Shown in pieces: positions 46,604-59,326 of a stretch of 64,000 bases of DNA. Every line of letters begins with the position of its first letter. Position 1 is the stretch's first letter. The DNA is from Ascidia mentula (lineage: Eukaryota; Chordata; Ascidiacea; Phlebobranchia; Ascidiidae). The DNA is taken from assembly GCA_947561715.1 (NCBI GenBank), contig OX387205.1, forward strand, positions 14,699,001 through 14,763,000. Direction: 5' to 3'. Both the position numbers and the translations under genes were made by a program. The notes under the pieces are model-generated. The model was given only the letters and a program-made list of their open reading frames with translations. It was not told the DNA's origin and did not search any database.

Positions 46604-46982
46604 CAATATACTAAATAGTTTTTTTGCCAAAAGAGCCTTGAATTGAATTAATGAATTGATACCTGTTAGATATTATTGTCCCATGAGAGAAAGGATATGC
46701 TTTACGTCCATAATACACGTGTAATAATAACATCATTAATGAAAAACCAGCTTTATTCTCACCTGTTTTGGGGTAAGACGCCAATAAAACATCCCCCTCC
46801 CTCATCGACCATTTCTCCAAAGCGAACTCGACCGGCTCCGGTGAAAAATGGGCGGGAAACACGTGACCCCGGAACACCTGGGGTTTCGTCGCCTCTTTTA
46901 CTTTTCTTACAGAGAATTTATCAAACATTTTCATGACGTCATCGTAGAGATCCTCGGGCAAAAGTTGCTGAAGCGTGTCCAT
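44794..46982 (-). CDS. Cytosolic sulfotransferase (SULT), gene 1
   Basis: Seven exons in coding order: 46763-46982, 46406-46513, 46032-46141, 45468-45609, 45293-45408, 45064-45229 and 44794-44903; 323 residues, all phases fit. Motifs: PAPS loop YPKTGTNW (70-77) split by intron 1, catalytic His129 in GTHVVGDF, 3'-phosphate binding RNPKDQMVS (152-160) and the RKGEVGGWK loop (from about 286). SULTs sulfate small hydroxyl or amine compounds; substrate unknown. No signal peptide, hence cytosolic. It is one of three tandem genes of the same layout. Intron 5 is only 63 bp and tRNA-like. Confidence 0.93.
45230..45292 (+). other. tRNA-like intron (SULT 1, intron 5)
   Basis: The 63-bp intron read on the plus strand has a T-arm: stem GTGGG/CCCAC, loop TTCAAAT, matching the pol III B-box form GGTTCAAATCC, preceded by a D-arm-like GGTAAC. 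The anticodon arm is missing, so it is not a working tRNA. Confidence 0.6.
46574..46602. repeat. GA microsatellite
   Basis: About 14 AG dinucleotides within intron 1 of SULT 1. Confidence 0.95.
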
Positions 46983-49174
46983 TTTATTGAAATTTGCCGC
47001 TTATCGTTTAAATGAAACCACGCAACCTAACCATTGAAACATGGGATTTTATGATTGCGTGTGAAAAGTTTAAATGCGGGGATTTTGCACGACAAAGAGC
47101 TGATTTATTAAGCGTTTGATTTGTACTTTGAAGGCTGACGTGAATTAAAACTTTTAGTAAAGATCTAGGCCAGTGGTTCTTAACCTTTTCCTTCATCTCA
47201 ATCGAATCAACAGCAATAATTTGAATGAAATTGGCTGGGGAATTCCCTCTTCCAAAGTTCACACAACGTTTCTATCCACAGCAACCATGCAAGTTAATGT
47301 TATTGTGTTATTATGATAGGATAAATACAACTTTTTTACGCGTAACCAAATGCAAAACCGGTCGAACAACTCAGTTTACATGTAAGGAGCCGTTGAACTT
47401 GAGTTCCCTTTTTCTAGAATCTACAACACGAACGTTACTGAATGTTTCCAAATCATTTCTTAAAAACACTTCCACCCGAATTGCAGGCCATCCAGTGATA
47501 CGCATCACTGCACTCTGTAGCAATATACACAAGCGCGAGCTCCGCAGTATCGGTCGGTCAATATTAAATGTTTACCCGGAACAAATACATGGATAATCTG
47601 AAAATAACAGGCTACCCTGTGGTTGAAATGAATTGACTTAAAATGCGCGAAAACATTCCAGTTTGATTCAGTTTTCTTAGATTCTGAGAATAAACAGCCT
47701 GGCCAACAATGCTGAAACATGGACATGTTTTTTTATTTAATTTTTTTAAACGTTTCGGCAAATAATCATGTCATGATTAGTTTGCAAAAAGTCCTTTCAT
47801 TCTCAGAACTATAAAATATCCGTAATTAGTTTACCCAAGATTATCTGATCTTTCTATAATCACTAAAAGCAACTTCCACGGCCACATTTCTACCAACAGA
47901 TTTCCGCAAAACCCTCCGCTTTATACAGAACGCCAGCAGGATGACGTAACTCTGGCGTGTTGTAAGATGTGCCACGTATGTAAGGATGACGTATGTTTAC
48001 CACGTTACACAATGTTGCGTATGAGAGTGAGCAACATTCTGTAAGCATCGGTTGGGAGGGTATGTCATCACCCTCTACCTGATTTTAATGCATTGGAGGC
48101 TTAGTGTTGGTCTTGATACTATGTCAATACTGTTGCTGCGAAAATGCGGTAAATGTGTTTTTTTATGTGGAAAACTACCATTTGTGTTTGGGCATTACAC
48201 CACGATTACCAACGAAAATATAAGTGCAATAGGCAAAGTGTGTTTACTTTTAAAATAGTGGGGTTGTGACCGACGAAAACGCAGGAAATAATTTCATCAC
48301 ATGATTGCACTGTAATGTACGGCCCACATTCCATTGCATTACAACTGACAGCGGAAGCAATCGTGCGCAGTCACCATAAGCACAATTAGCAATAAAACTC
48401 GGGTAAATTTGCCTGTGTTCGACCAAAGTAATCACATTTCGTTACTAACTTAGTATGTACAAAACGCTGCAAAAACACTCAAGCCAATTTTGGTAGGAAG
48501 TCTGCCTCCTTTTTAATTTTTACGTCACAATCTCCACGTAATTAAAACCAAGTTGGCGGAGTTGAGTCAGCAGAATGTTTTTCTGTGCACGAATGGCAAT
48601 TAAGATCTTCAAAGTTATTGAAACTGATTTATTTACATGATTTTGCTGGGTTGGTTTTAACAACCGCAGTCACTTTACATGCACAAGTATATTCGATTCA
48701 ACAGGGTCTGCGGTTTATAAGAGAAATATCAAATAATTTTATTGCGTATTAGGTTCGTCAAAATGCAATAAAATTCATCCATACGCTTTCTGAATGTCAA
48801 AAAACGCTCATTTAATATTTACTGACGAAAAGCGCAATACGCGATGATGTCTCCATTTTGTGTTTGTCAAACAATCAGCAAAACGTTAGAAAGGCTACAA
48901 AATACTTAGCAACCTATTATTATTTAGTTGCTATCATTACGTCACTATCTCCACGTCGTTCAGTCCACTGGTCTGAAACACTATCAGGTGAAGAAGGATG
49001 ATTCTGCTACTGTTTGCTTCAAATACATATACAGACTGCATGGATGTAGTAGGCCGAGGCGAAACGAAAGCATTGCGGTAATTTAATTATGAGAAGTTCA
49101 CTCACACAAAAATGTACACTTACAAGAGTTGGTCTACGTCACAAGTTTCCAGTGCTAAGATTATTTACAAACAA
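46983..49174. other. Intergenic region between SULT 1 and SULT 2
   Basis: The 5' flank of SULT 1. A block at about 47987-48148 is conserved at 56156-56312 upstream of SULT 3, about 1 kb and 0.9 kb from the respective start codons; it may be regulatory or a repeat. A hAT-like end sits near 47173. No gene is convincing. Confidence 0.55.
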
Positions 49175-51442
49175 TTATGTATATTTGAATGTGACGTCAG
49201 TATTCTTGAGGCAGTCGTTCATTTTTTGATCGACCAGATCCGATTGGGCCACTGTAAAATATTCTTTCCATCCGCCAACTTCGCCTGAAACGTTGTGAAT
49301 GAAGTTGTAATGTTGTCCAAATACAATCTATAGCTTTGATTTGGTTTTCATTACCTTTGCGAAGATTTGAGGACTGAAAAATTCCAAAGTCTTTTGAGTA
49401 ACTTCCGATGTCTTTTTTCATTCCATCCATCGAACATCTTTCTTCTATTTCACATATTTTTTCATCACTGACTTCAACGTCCAAGAATTCCGCTATGTGG
49501 CGCAGTTCCGTTTTAAAGTCCTGAAATAAAAGTCGCGGATAACTCTGAAGGTTGTGGGTTCAAATCCCACCGTGGGTGCGTTACCTTTTTCAAGTCCTCG
49601 TAGTAAACAAAGCGGACATTTTTATTGTCTCTATGTTTGTACCACGACAAAATATGATGCGGATACCATTCTCCGGGGAGACAGGCGTCAAGAAATTTCC
49701 CTTAATTAAAAAATAAACTTTAAGATTTCCACTTTGTGGTACCTTTCGGTCAATCGTCGATATAGTGGGTACCAAACTCTAAGATGATTTTAAAATGAAG
49801 ATCATAAATCAAGCCCCACCGGTAACCACGTGATCAAAATACGCGTTCCAACCTCCCGCCACCACTCTCGCCATAGGGTTATCCCCTGATCCCATTAATT
49901 TCTGTACAAAGTGATACATGGATACCATTTGATCCTTGGGGTTTCGTAGAACGTAGATAACCTGTAGCAAAAGAGCTGTGGTGATTATTGGTTTAATATT
50001 GTGATTTAAGGGGAAAATTTTGATCTGTAATGTAAATCTAAATCAAGTTATTTGGTGCAAGTTAATTGCGCGTTTGCTCTCTATTGTAATGCTGGGAAAT
50101 CCAATGAACCACATTTAATATTACCCATATTGGGCATCAGGCCCCACGAGAGGGCGCCAAAGGGCCAAGTATATTTTTGCTTTAAGTTTCGGAATCTGTG
50201 TAATTATCAAATCAACCTTTGCGTTGACTTTCCTCATCATTTCCATGTTGACAAAATCTCCCACCACATGCGTCCCGATTACTCGACGTTTTACCGGCAA
50301 CCTGTCGAAGACGTCGAGTTTCGAGCCTAAAATAAATAAAGTGTTGAAACATCATAGTCTGGAGAGCTGCAGACAGGGTGTGTACACGCACTGTTTTGAC
50401 CTGTAAGGTTCGTCTCTGTTGTTCAGTACTCAGTATAGGGTAACCAACGGATCGACGTTGACCGGAAGGTACCACAAAGTGGAAATCTGTGTGCCCGCTA
50501 GTGTTAAAACTAGCACAGTGCCACAGTGCCACTGTCAACAGCTGCATTGATGAGACCTTACAGGTCGAAACAGTTCGTGTATACACCCTGTCTGCAGCTT
50601 GCAAATATTATGTTTTTTTGTACATATATCATAGCCTGGTTGTGCATAAAGCTACACGCAACAGAAGAACTTGTTTATTTTTGCCCTACGAGACGTAATT
50701 GAAAGAGATGAATTTCAAAAAATAAAACGCGGCTTTCTGTTACAAAAAAGTCTTGGTTGAAACATATTTGCAAAGTTAAGAACAGAAAGGACGCCACTAA
50801 CTTTCCCCAGATTCAAGCACAGTGAATTCAGGAGGTAGCTGCTTGCTCATGGTTAACTCCTTCTCATCGTATAACAACGTACGCAGGATTGTTATCATCC
50901 AATTTGTTCCTGGAACGACACAAACCAACATACTTGGAATTGACATAACAAGCAAGGACGTTAGGATGAATGAAGTCCGCTCATAGCATGAGTTTAGTCG
51001 AGCCTGTTGCCCGCGAAAATGTGTGCAGTGGCCCGAAGAGGGCAAAACATTGTCTGCTGTGGCAATTTAGGCGTGGTGAAAACAAGAACATACATTGTCT
51101 GTAAAGTGGCAAAATAGTTTGTAATGCGCATATGGTCCTTTAGCCCAAAAGATTTGAAGCCTCTTGTTCATGGTATATGTGTAATAAAGGCATATTCCCA
51201 GAAAAAGCAGCTTTATTCTCACCTGTTTTGGGGTAAGACGCCAATAAAACATCCCCCTCCCTCATCGACCATTTCTCCAAAGCGAACTCGACCGGCTCCG
51301 GTGAAAAATGGGGGGGAAACACGTGACCTCGGAACACTTGGGGTTTTCCCCCTTCTTTTACTTTTTTCATAGAACAATTCTCAAATATTTTCATGACGTC
51401 ACCGTAGACATCCTCAGGTAAAAGTTGCTGAAGCGTGTCCAT
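49175..51442 (-). CDS. Cytosolic sulfotransferase (SULT), gene 2
   Basis: Exons in coding order: 51223-51442, 50802-50909, 50217-50326, 49820-49961, 49585-49700, 49355-49520 and 49175-49284; 323 residues. It has the same PAPS loop, THVVGDF His, RNPKDQMVS and RKGEVGGWK as gene 1. Differences lie in likely substrate-facing parts, for example KFLDACLPGEW in exon 5 and FGIFQSSN in exon 6. Intron 3 holds remnants of the same family as the foldback element, and the intron between exons 2 and 3 holds the foldback element itself. Confidence 0.93.
49521..49584 (+). other. tRNA-like intron (SULT 2, intron 5)
   Basis: 64 bp, same structure as at 45230, here with GCGGATAAC before TCTGAAGG and the intact T-arm. 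Confidence 0.6.
50365..50599. mobile_element. Foldback/MITE-like element in SULT 2 intron 2
   Basis: Arms of about 50 bp (50365-50414 and 50550-50599) are reverse complements with few mismatches and begin AGCTGCAGACAGGGTGT. The 130-bp middle is unique except for a fragment near 49716-49790. An open frame across it on the minus strand is a by-product of the repeat. No clear target duplication. Confidence 0.75.
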
Positions 51443-53057
51443 TATTGATATTTGTCAAATTGCAAGAAATCAACACGACCTGAAAGACAATGTGGACGTG
51501 GAATAAACTTTGGAAAATGTTACGGAAAATCAGGTCGACAAAGAAATGTTGGCTTTGATTCCTGCTTCATATCTACCCACATAGTGTGGTGCTGATGTGC
51601 AAGTCTGCTGTATATGTGCTACCTCCTCCCCGGCAACCACAAGGAATTCATTGGTCGCTTTATTTTAGGAAATAACCCAGTGATGGTTTCCAATCTTTTA
51701 ATGTGCTCGTTCTCATTATTTTACATGTCCTCTGTCTGAAGTAACTTACTAAGAAACTATTATTTTGTGACATATATTTGCAGAAGCTAACGTTCCTATT
51801 TCTTGCTCTCTGCCTTAAAGTTTAACCTAGCAACCTTACACGGTAGAGTTTATTGGACCATATTCCGCCCAACCTAACAAAATCATTTTGCTGCTGTTGC
51901 TGCCAGGTTTACATTAAAACTGATCCTCTGGCATAAATTAACGTAGTTATTTCTCAGTCGTTCGTCCGCCATACAGCGAGACTTACACCTTGATAAAGTG
52001 TCGCTGTTTAAACTACGTTTTTTTTTTGCCAGAAGATCAGTTCTATTGTAAACTCGAACAAAAACTGGTAATATTATTGCTAATATAAGGCAGAAGATAA
52101 ACTACTTTCCAAGTGAACCAGCGACACGTTTCACTGCGCTTGGTTGAATACAAACGACTTGGTCGAGCGCACTTTTCCCATTGCCTGTCTGGGCCTAAAT
52201 TGGATGTTTGTCCAACACAAACACTTATGAATAGTCTGAATACAACAGGCTTCACACTGATTTATAATTCAACCCAGTACAATGTCTGACTAGTTGGCCG
52301 ACAAGACTTCCTCAATTACAACATGTACGTGGTTTGCAGCTCATTCCATTTTTTTAAAGGGGGCGCTTCTGAGTTGAGATAAAGTTTGTGTATAAGCTGC
52401 AGACAGATGGCCACTGTTTCGACCTAAAAGGTCTCATCAGTGCAGCTGGCTCCACATGCTTATCATGAGATAAAGTTGTTTGCCAATCTCTACAAGCAAA
52501 CAACAGACGTGGCAACCTTAGACCTAGTCCACAGGTGAACATATTCACCGGCTTTCACCCCGCTTATATACACAACGTATGATGGCTTAACTTCTTCTCT
52601 GGCAACTTGCTAAATACGACACGTATGCCTGGATGACGTATGCGTTACGTACTACATACTGTTTGTTGAGGTTTTCGACTTTAACTCATTGGGATCTTGT
52701 GTAAGCGATAAATAGGGAAGTTCTGCGGATATTCATGCTGATTTTACTTTTGCTTGGTTATTATTGTCACTTTTTTGGTAATTCTAACAAAACTGGCGGA
52801 ATGACTCAGCAGAATCTTTTACTGTACACAAAGGTCAAGTAAGGTCCTCAGGGCTAATGAAACTGATTCAACGAATATTCTTCTGTTTTTATGTTATTAA
52901 ATTCCTTCCTGTATTTGCAAAATTTTATTCATACGCCAGCAGAATGTATTGTGTTTGTCAGATCAAAGGTAAATATAAGGATTTGCTTATTAGAAGTAAG
53001 TCCACTGGTCAAGGTTATAGTTCATACAGGTAGAGTAATCATTTAGGCTACAAATAA
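51443..53057. other. Intergenic region between SULT 2 and SULT 3
   Basis: Contains a degenerate dispersed repeat at about 51888-52005 and a foldback-family fragment at 52384-52480. No gene is seen. Confidence 0.55.
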
Positions 53058-55280
53058 TTATGTATATTTGAATGTGACGTCAGTATTTTTGAGGCAGTCG
53101 TTCATTTTTTGATCGATCAGTTCCGACTGGGCCACTGTAAAATATTCTTTCCATCCACCAACTTCGCCTGAAAATGAAGTTGTAATTTTCCCGAAACAAT
53201 CTGGAGCTTTTGCTTGGTATAAATGTTGTAAATTATTATGTTCATTGACATCACAGCACATTCTGCAAAGTGTACTACACAAAACCTAACTATCAAATCT
53301 GCTATGTTTGGTGTCCATTACCTTTGCGAAGATTCGCCTTTTGAAAAAACCCAAAATCGTCTGAGTAACTTCCGATGTCTTTTTTCATTCCATCCATCGA
53401 ACATCTTTCTTCTATTTCACATATTTTTTCATCACTCACTTCAACTTTCAAGAATTCCGCAATGTGGCGCAGTTCCGTTTTGAAGTCCTGAAATAAAAGT
53501 CGCGGATAACTCTGAAGGTTGTGGGTTCAAATCCCACCGTGGGTGCGTTACCGTTTTCAGGTCCTCGTAGTAAACAAAGCGGACGTTTTTATTGTCTCTA
53601 TGTTTGTACCATGACAAAATATGATGCGGATACCATTCTCCGGGGAGACAACCGATTGGTAATTTCCCTAAATTAAAAGCAAAATTGGTGATGATTTCAA
53701 TGACAACGAAAATGAAATTCAAACCGTTAACCACGTGATCAAAATACGCGTTCCAACCGCCCGCCACCATTCTCGCCATAGGGTTACCCCCCGATCCTAT
53801 GATCTTCTGTACAAAGTGATACATGGATACCATTTGATCCTTGGGGTTTCGCAGAATGTAGATAACCTGTCCAAAATTTATTTTTTAGTTTTTTGAAAGA
53901 ACATCCGTCATTCAGTGCGGGGCAACATTATTTACCCCAAAAGAAACAGCCCTCAGTCCTCGCAGGCCATTCATGTTTCAAAACCACAACATGGCGGGAG
54001 TTGCGTAAGAGGAACCAAACATGCTGCAAATAACATGAGCATGGGAGTTTCCATTAAACTAACCTTTGCGTCGACTTTTTTCATCATTTCCAAGTTGACG
54101 AAATCTCCCACCACGTGTGTCCCGAGTACTCTACGTTTTAACGGCAACCTGTCGAGCACGTCAAACTTCGAACCTGAAATAAATGGATATTGCTAAAACA
54201 CCATAAAGTGGTTGTTTATAGATTTGCCAAAAACACAAAGAATATTGTTTCTCTTCACATGAATTAGAACTTCAAAGAAAATGACGGGTTTGGCAAGTTC
54301 GGGTAATTAAGCGATTTCTTTCATAACCTCCTGTGATAAGAAAATGTTCAACGAAAAAATCTTGCAAAGATACGAAGAGCAAGAACGTTTACGCTGTTTG
54401 CCAGTGACGTCACGGGTTCGTTCATGTAAGTAGAAAGGTTTGACTCGAAGCGTTTACTCGCGAAACACAAAACGGGACTTACTTTTGCTTAAGTTTGATT
54501 TTAATTCAGCCACAATGTCTATATTTCTAAAAACCAAAAACAAATCTTTATCTGAGACATTTGGGAGAGAAGGTGGTCCCTCCCTGGCATACTTACTGCC
54601 CCCAGCTTCTACCAAGGTAACGTCGATAGGGAGCTGCTTACTCAGGATTAATTCCTTCTCATCGTACAACAATGTACGCAGGATTGCTACCATCCAATTT
54701 GTACCTGGAAACCACAAACACATGCAGTCCGTATATGTTACTGTTGTTTTGAAGACAATTAATTGTCGATAAATAAAAGAAAATTGCAACATAAAGTAGC
54801 ACATGCCAGATATGCATGCCAGATGTGTTCGGAAACGGGTAAAAATTCACCAGCGACTTTTCCAAGTCCAATACAAAAGGCTCTTCTGGCAATGATAAAA
54901 ATACTCAGTGATGAATTGTTTATGTCCAGTGCAAAAGGCTATTCTGACTATTATATTATTGTTGCCAGAATATACCCTTCTTGTATTAATAATATTCCTG
55001 ACAGCATCAGTTATGAATTGTTTATATCCATGTTTTGTTGATAGTGTGGTTTATTCTCACCTGTTTTGGGGTAAGACGCCAATAACACATCCCCCTCCCT
55101 CATCGACCATTTTTCCAAAGCGAATTCGACCGTTTCCGGTGAAAAATTGGGAGTGAACACGTGACCTTTGAACTCCTGGGGTTTCCCGTCTTTTTTAAGA
55201 TTTTTTACAGAAAATTTATTAAACATTTTCATGACGTCATTGTATAAATCCGCGGGCAAAAGTTGCTGAAGCGTGTCCAT
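53058..55280 (-). CDS. Cytosolic sulfotransferase (SULT), gene 3
   Basis: Exons in coding order: 55061-55280, 54597-54704, 54064-54173, 53725-53866, 53552-53667, 53322-53487 and 53058-53167; 323 residues. All PAPS-binding motifs and the catalytic His are present. Start at 55280 is by alignment with genes 1 and 2; an in-frame ATG at 55298 would add six residues. Exon 4 uses a GTTTGA donor rather than the GTGAGG/GTGGGG of its relatives. Confidence 0.93.
53488..53551 (+). other. tRNA-like intron (SULT 3, intron 5)
   Basis: 64 bp, nearly identical to 49521-49584. Confidence 0.6.
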
Positions 55281-57006
55281 TTTATTGACTTCTGTCACTC
55301 AACGTTTCAACAAATCTACACCACCTAAACAATAAAACGTGGGATGTGATCTTTGTATGTTAATGTAAGAATACTGAGAATCACACCTAGAACTTAAGGC
55401 TTTTTGGAGCTTTCTTCCCGTGAAGTTGTGCAAGAATTAAAGCCAGTGGTTCTTAACCTTTGAACGTGTTTTTGTCCTTCTTTAGGAATCTTTTCACATT
55501 CTATCTGTCGAATATAACTCACTAACTAGATGTGATTGTGACATTATTTTGCATTGACAGAATTAATAACAATCAAAACAGTGTGTAGTGTCTCACTGGT
55601 TTGCGGCACTTATGCGTCCATAAGATTAATTTATTTGTCTTCTACTTTTCTCACTGTTTACCCAAATCTAGGCAAGTATTACCACTAACACACGGGGATT
55701 TATCTTGCCAATTATTGTTTCTGTTCAAACGGAAATAAGCAGGACTTTGACACAGACATGTATACACAGTTAGTAAAATAGCGCAATGTATGAATCCACA
55801 TGATCTAAACGGTTCCATTAAAATACTGAATCTGTTGCTCGAAAACAAGGTTCAAGTTACACATGACGCTTCGCTGCAGCCGCCTACAACACGAGAAGTC
55901 CAGTCCGCCGACTAATATTAAATGTTTATTCGAGACAAACAGGCAAACATGGTTGGTACAACTCCTCACCCAGTGTGAGCAACTGACTTAAAATGTGTTG
56001 AAACATTCCCTGCTTCATAAACTCATAAAATCGCTCCAGAATTAAACTCCCACGGCCTCATTTCTACCCATTTTCCACTATTTGATTTATCATCTTATTC
56101 TTTACCTCGGAATGACGTAACTTTTCAAAGATGTGACACGTAGGCAATGTCAAGATGACGTATGTTTACCACGTTACACAAGGTTGCGTATGAGAGTGAG
56201 CAACTTTCTGTAAGCATCGGCTGGGAGGGTATGTCATCATCTTCTACCTGATTTTAATGCATTGGAGGTCTGGTGTTGGTCTTGATACTATGTCAATACT
56301 GTTGCTGCGAAATTGTGGGCGGGTAAATGCGTTTTTTGTTGCACTGTAATGTCCTAGCTATGATTGATTGCATTACACTGACAGTCATCCATATATCGCT
56401 ATTTGATTGCAAACAGGGGGTTCAAAGTGTTTTGTGCTATACTGTTGCTACCAGGCAGAATATTCTTAATATAGCTGATCTTCTGGCAAACAGTAACGTC
56501 GATTGTTTTTTTACCAATCCTTCCTTGGCCATCCGGCTAGAGTTCACCAGGGTTATGGCGCAGCATGTACAAAATAGTGTAATTGTTCAAAATGCCCTTT
56601 TTAAGTGTGGGCTGCTTTTGTTAAGTTGCTGTTGTTACGTGACTATCTCCACGTCATTCATGTAACGTTGGTCGTATGACTCAGCAGAAAGTTTTACTGC
56701 GTACAAAGGTCACCAACAAACGCCGGATTAGATTTATTTCAATGCATTTCGGTTCAAAATATCGATGTTTCCGAAAAAAAGATCGAAGTTAGTAAGTAAC
56801 TTTTGTAGCTTTTTACCTCATCATATTAAAACGATTTAAAAAGTTGTTTCTAAAATAAAAAATTTTGTATCAATAAATTTATTCACGGTTGAACAGCTAC
56901 AGCACGTTTTCACGGTTGACTAGCTTGGCAAAATATGTTTACATATTGTTGGTTATTGCAGAGTCTGCAGAATTATCTCTGCAACGGAAAGTGGAAGTAA
57001 AAGAAA
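55281..57006. other. Divergent intergenic region, SULT 3 to hydrolase F
   Basis: Holds a hAT-like end near 55445, the conserved block 56156-56312 (see 47987) and a dispersed repeat copy at about 56436-56555. The open frame at 56327-56665 overlaps that repeat and is not protein-like. Confidence 0.55.
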
Positions 57007-58956
57007 ATGATTTTCGCGGGGTTAATACGAACAACTACAACTATCTCTTCACATTGTAGGAAATTCAACTTCATAAATTCGTAAGTCACTTTTTTGTGCT
57101 TTAACAAATGTTGATTTTACGCTAAATTTGTGCAGGATCAGATCGATAAGTGACAGCAAGGCTAATGTAAATGGCGTCAACATTTTCTATGAAAAAGTTG
57201 GAAATGGAAATCATCCTGTTTTATTATTCCCGGGAGCATTAGGTAAGCAAGTTACCCAGGTACAAATCGGAAGGTTCATCAATTACGCAGTATCAAAACG
57301 TTTTTCATATGATAATGCATTTTGTAATGTTTTTTTGTGTGATATTGTTTATTTGTAATATTTGTAATTTGGTTATATACTATTCCTGCAACAAGGCAGT
57401 GCCATCTGTACTAAGATGCATTAAGTTATTCGCCTGCTTGGGATTTATTCCCATAACTTTATTAATATGGTTTCTAAAGGATAGAAGAACTGAGCAGAAG
57501 TAATGCCATGCTTACGCATAGCAAGGCGGGATCGCCCCACTGCGAAGAACTGAGCATGTATCTTTACAGGAAGCACAAAGACTGACTTTGAACCCCAGCT
57601 GCAGAAACTCAACAGAGATTTATTCACAATAATTGGATTTGACCCAAGAGGTTGCGGAAAATCACGACCACCTGATCGAGATTTTCCTCTTGACTTTTTA
57701 TACCGGGATGCTGATGATGCTGCTGGATTGATGGAGGTTTGAAATGTTGATTCTAACTTTCTATTGCATAATTTTTTGGTGAAGTGATACTTTTGTGTAC
57801 ATTGAAGATTCACAAGCAATTTGATATCAAAGTTTCTGTTAAAATTTTGAGCCCTTAATAAACAAACTTTTTCACCATTAATTTTCGAATCCATTCTTTC
57901 GGTAAAGAATTTATTTGGCTTTAAACCCAATGAAGCGATTTCATTTTAAAGCGATTTCATTAAACTTACTATTCAATCAGTTGATTAAATTTTATTTCTG
58001 TAGGTTTTAGGGTTTGGGACGTACTCCATACTTGGTTGGAGTGATGGAGGTAACTCTGCTTGTATCCTTGCTGCTAAATGGCCTGAACGGGTCAAGAAGC
58101 TCGTGATTTGGGGAAGCAATTCATATTTTTCTAAACAAGAACTTGAATTGTATCAAGGTACATTTTATGACATGTTAAAATAAATTTGTTGCAATTGCAT
58201 TGACTACCTTATGTTTCAAATATTGTTTGTGGTTGACAATGTATCTCAAATATTAGCTTTAGGGTCTTATTGGAATATTTTGTCAACAGAATAAAATCTT
58301 TAAATGTTTAAAGGGATTAGAGATCTTGACAAATGGAGCGCACGAATGAAACAACCCATGATAGATATTTACGGAGAATCTTATTTCGAAAAAACCTGGC
58401 ATTCCTGGGTGGATGTTTTTGGTGAAATGGCAAAAAGTGCGGATGAGAACGGTGACACAGATTTGTACAAAAATGTAAATCACCCGAACACCTTATGCCA
58501 CGTTGGTACATAATGTAAACTCTACGACAGGAGTTGCCTAAAATTAAATCTGAGACCTTGATTGTTCATGGAATGAAAGATGCTTTGGTGCCACAATTCC
58601 AAGCTGATCACCTGCACAAACACATCAAGAGTTCCAGGTATTGTTTTGTTGCCATAGCAACCAGTGTGGTTGTTTCATGTGTTTGATTGAAGTGTTGGCA
58701 AGTAGTTGAGCAATGTCACAAACCACCGCACTTCTGTCCGTAGCTTAATCAATATTTTGATTTAATCCACAGACTTGAATGTTGGGAAGATGGAAAGCAC
58801 AATTTACACTTGAAATACTCAGACAAATTCAACCAACTTGTCGAACAATTCCTCACATCTTCTGAACCGTGGTACGTGAACTTTAATCCAACACCCTGTC
58901 TTTTCCACATATCTTTTAATTTGCTTTCTTCAGAATTATTGCGTCCTGATCCCTAG
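57007..58956 (+). CDS. BPHL-like hydrolase F, mitochondrial-type leader
   Basis: Exons 57007-57080, 57136-57242, 57570-57736, 58004-58157, 58314-58474, 58531-58637 and 58773-58956. The extra first exon supplies an Arg-, Ser- and Thr-rich leader (MIFAGLIRTTTTISSHCRKF...) like the presequence of vertebrate BPHL, so this is the best candidate for the mitochondrial member. GWSDGG, the Asp of HGMKDALVP and GKHNLHL are all present. The end is ambiguous: reading through gives a stop at 58956, while splicing GT 58872 to AG 58933 forms TGA at once and gives a length like the paralogues. AATAAA at 59058. Confidence 0.88.
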
Positions 58957-59326
58957 TTTACATGAAATTGCACGATTGCCTGTGTGGAACATGGATGGAG
59001 TGAACTTGAATTGTGCCAAATATTATGCTTTGTCCAAATGATTTGTGAATTTAACACAATAAATGCTTGCTACTTTGTGGCTGTTTTCTTCTATTCTCAA
59101 TGTTATCCTCACCTGCATTAATTACTAAACGGTTTGCTTTCTAGTTGAGTGTTGTCGCAATTGTGTCACTTCTTTAGCAGTTTTTGATACTACAATTTGG
59201 ATATAGCAGTTTATGTATTTTTGCATTATGTCTTTTCAAAAACTAGGCTGTTGCACTCACAAATATATTTTATTACATTCTGTGACTGATTACAGGTTTT
59301 TAGAGAGTGCTAAAAAAACTGAAACA

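Noticed and set aside
50212..50604. 130-residue minus-strand open frame
   Set aside because: It spans the foldback element and SULT 2 exon 3 antisense frame; no splice or family support.
56327..56665. 112-residue plus-strand frame
   Set aside because: It overlaps a dispersed repeat and shows no protein-like pattern or splice partners.
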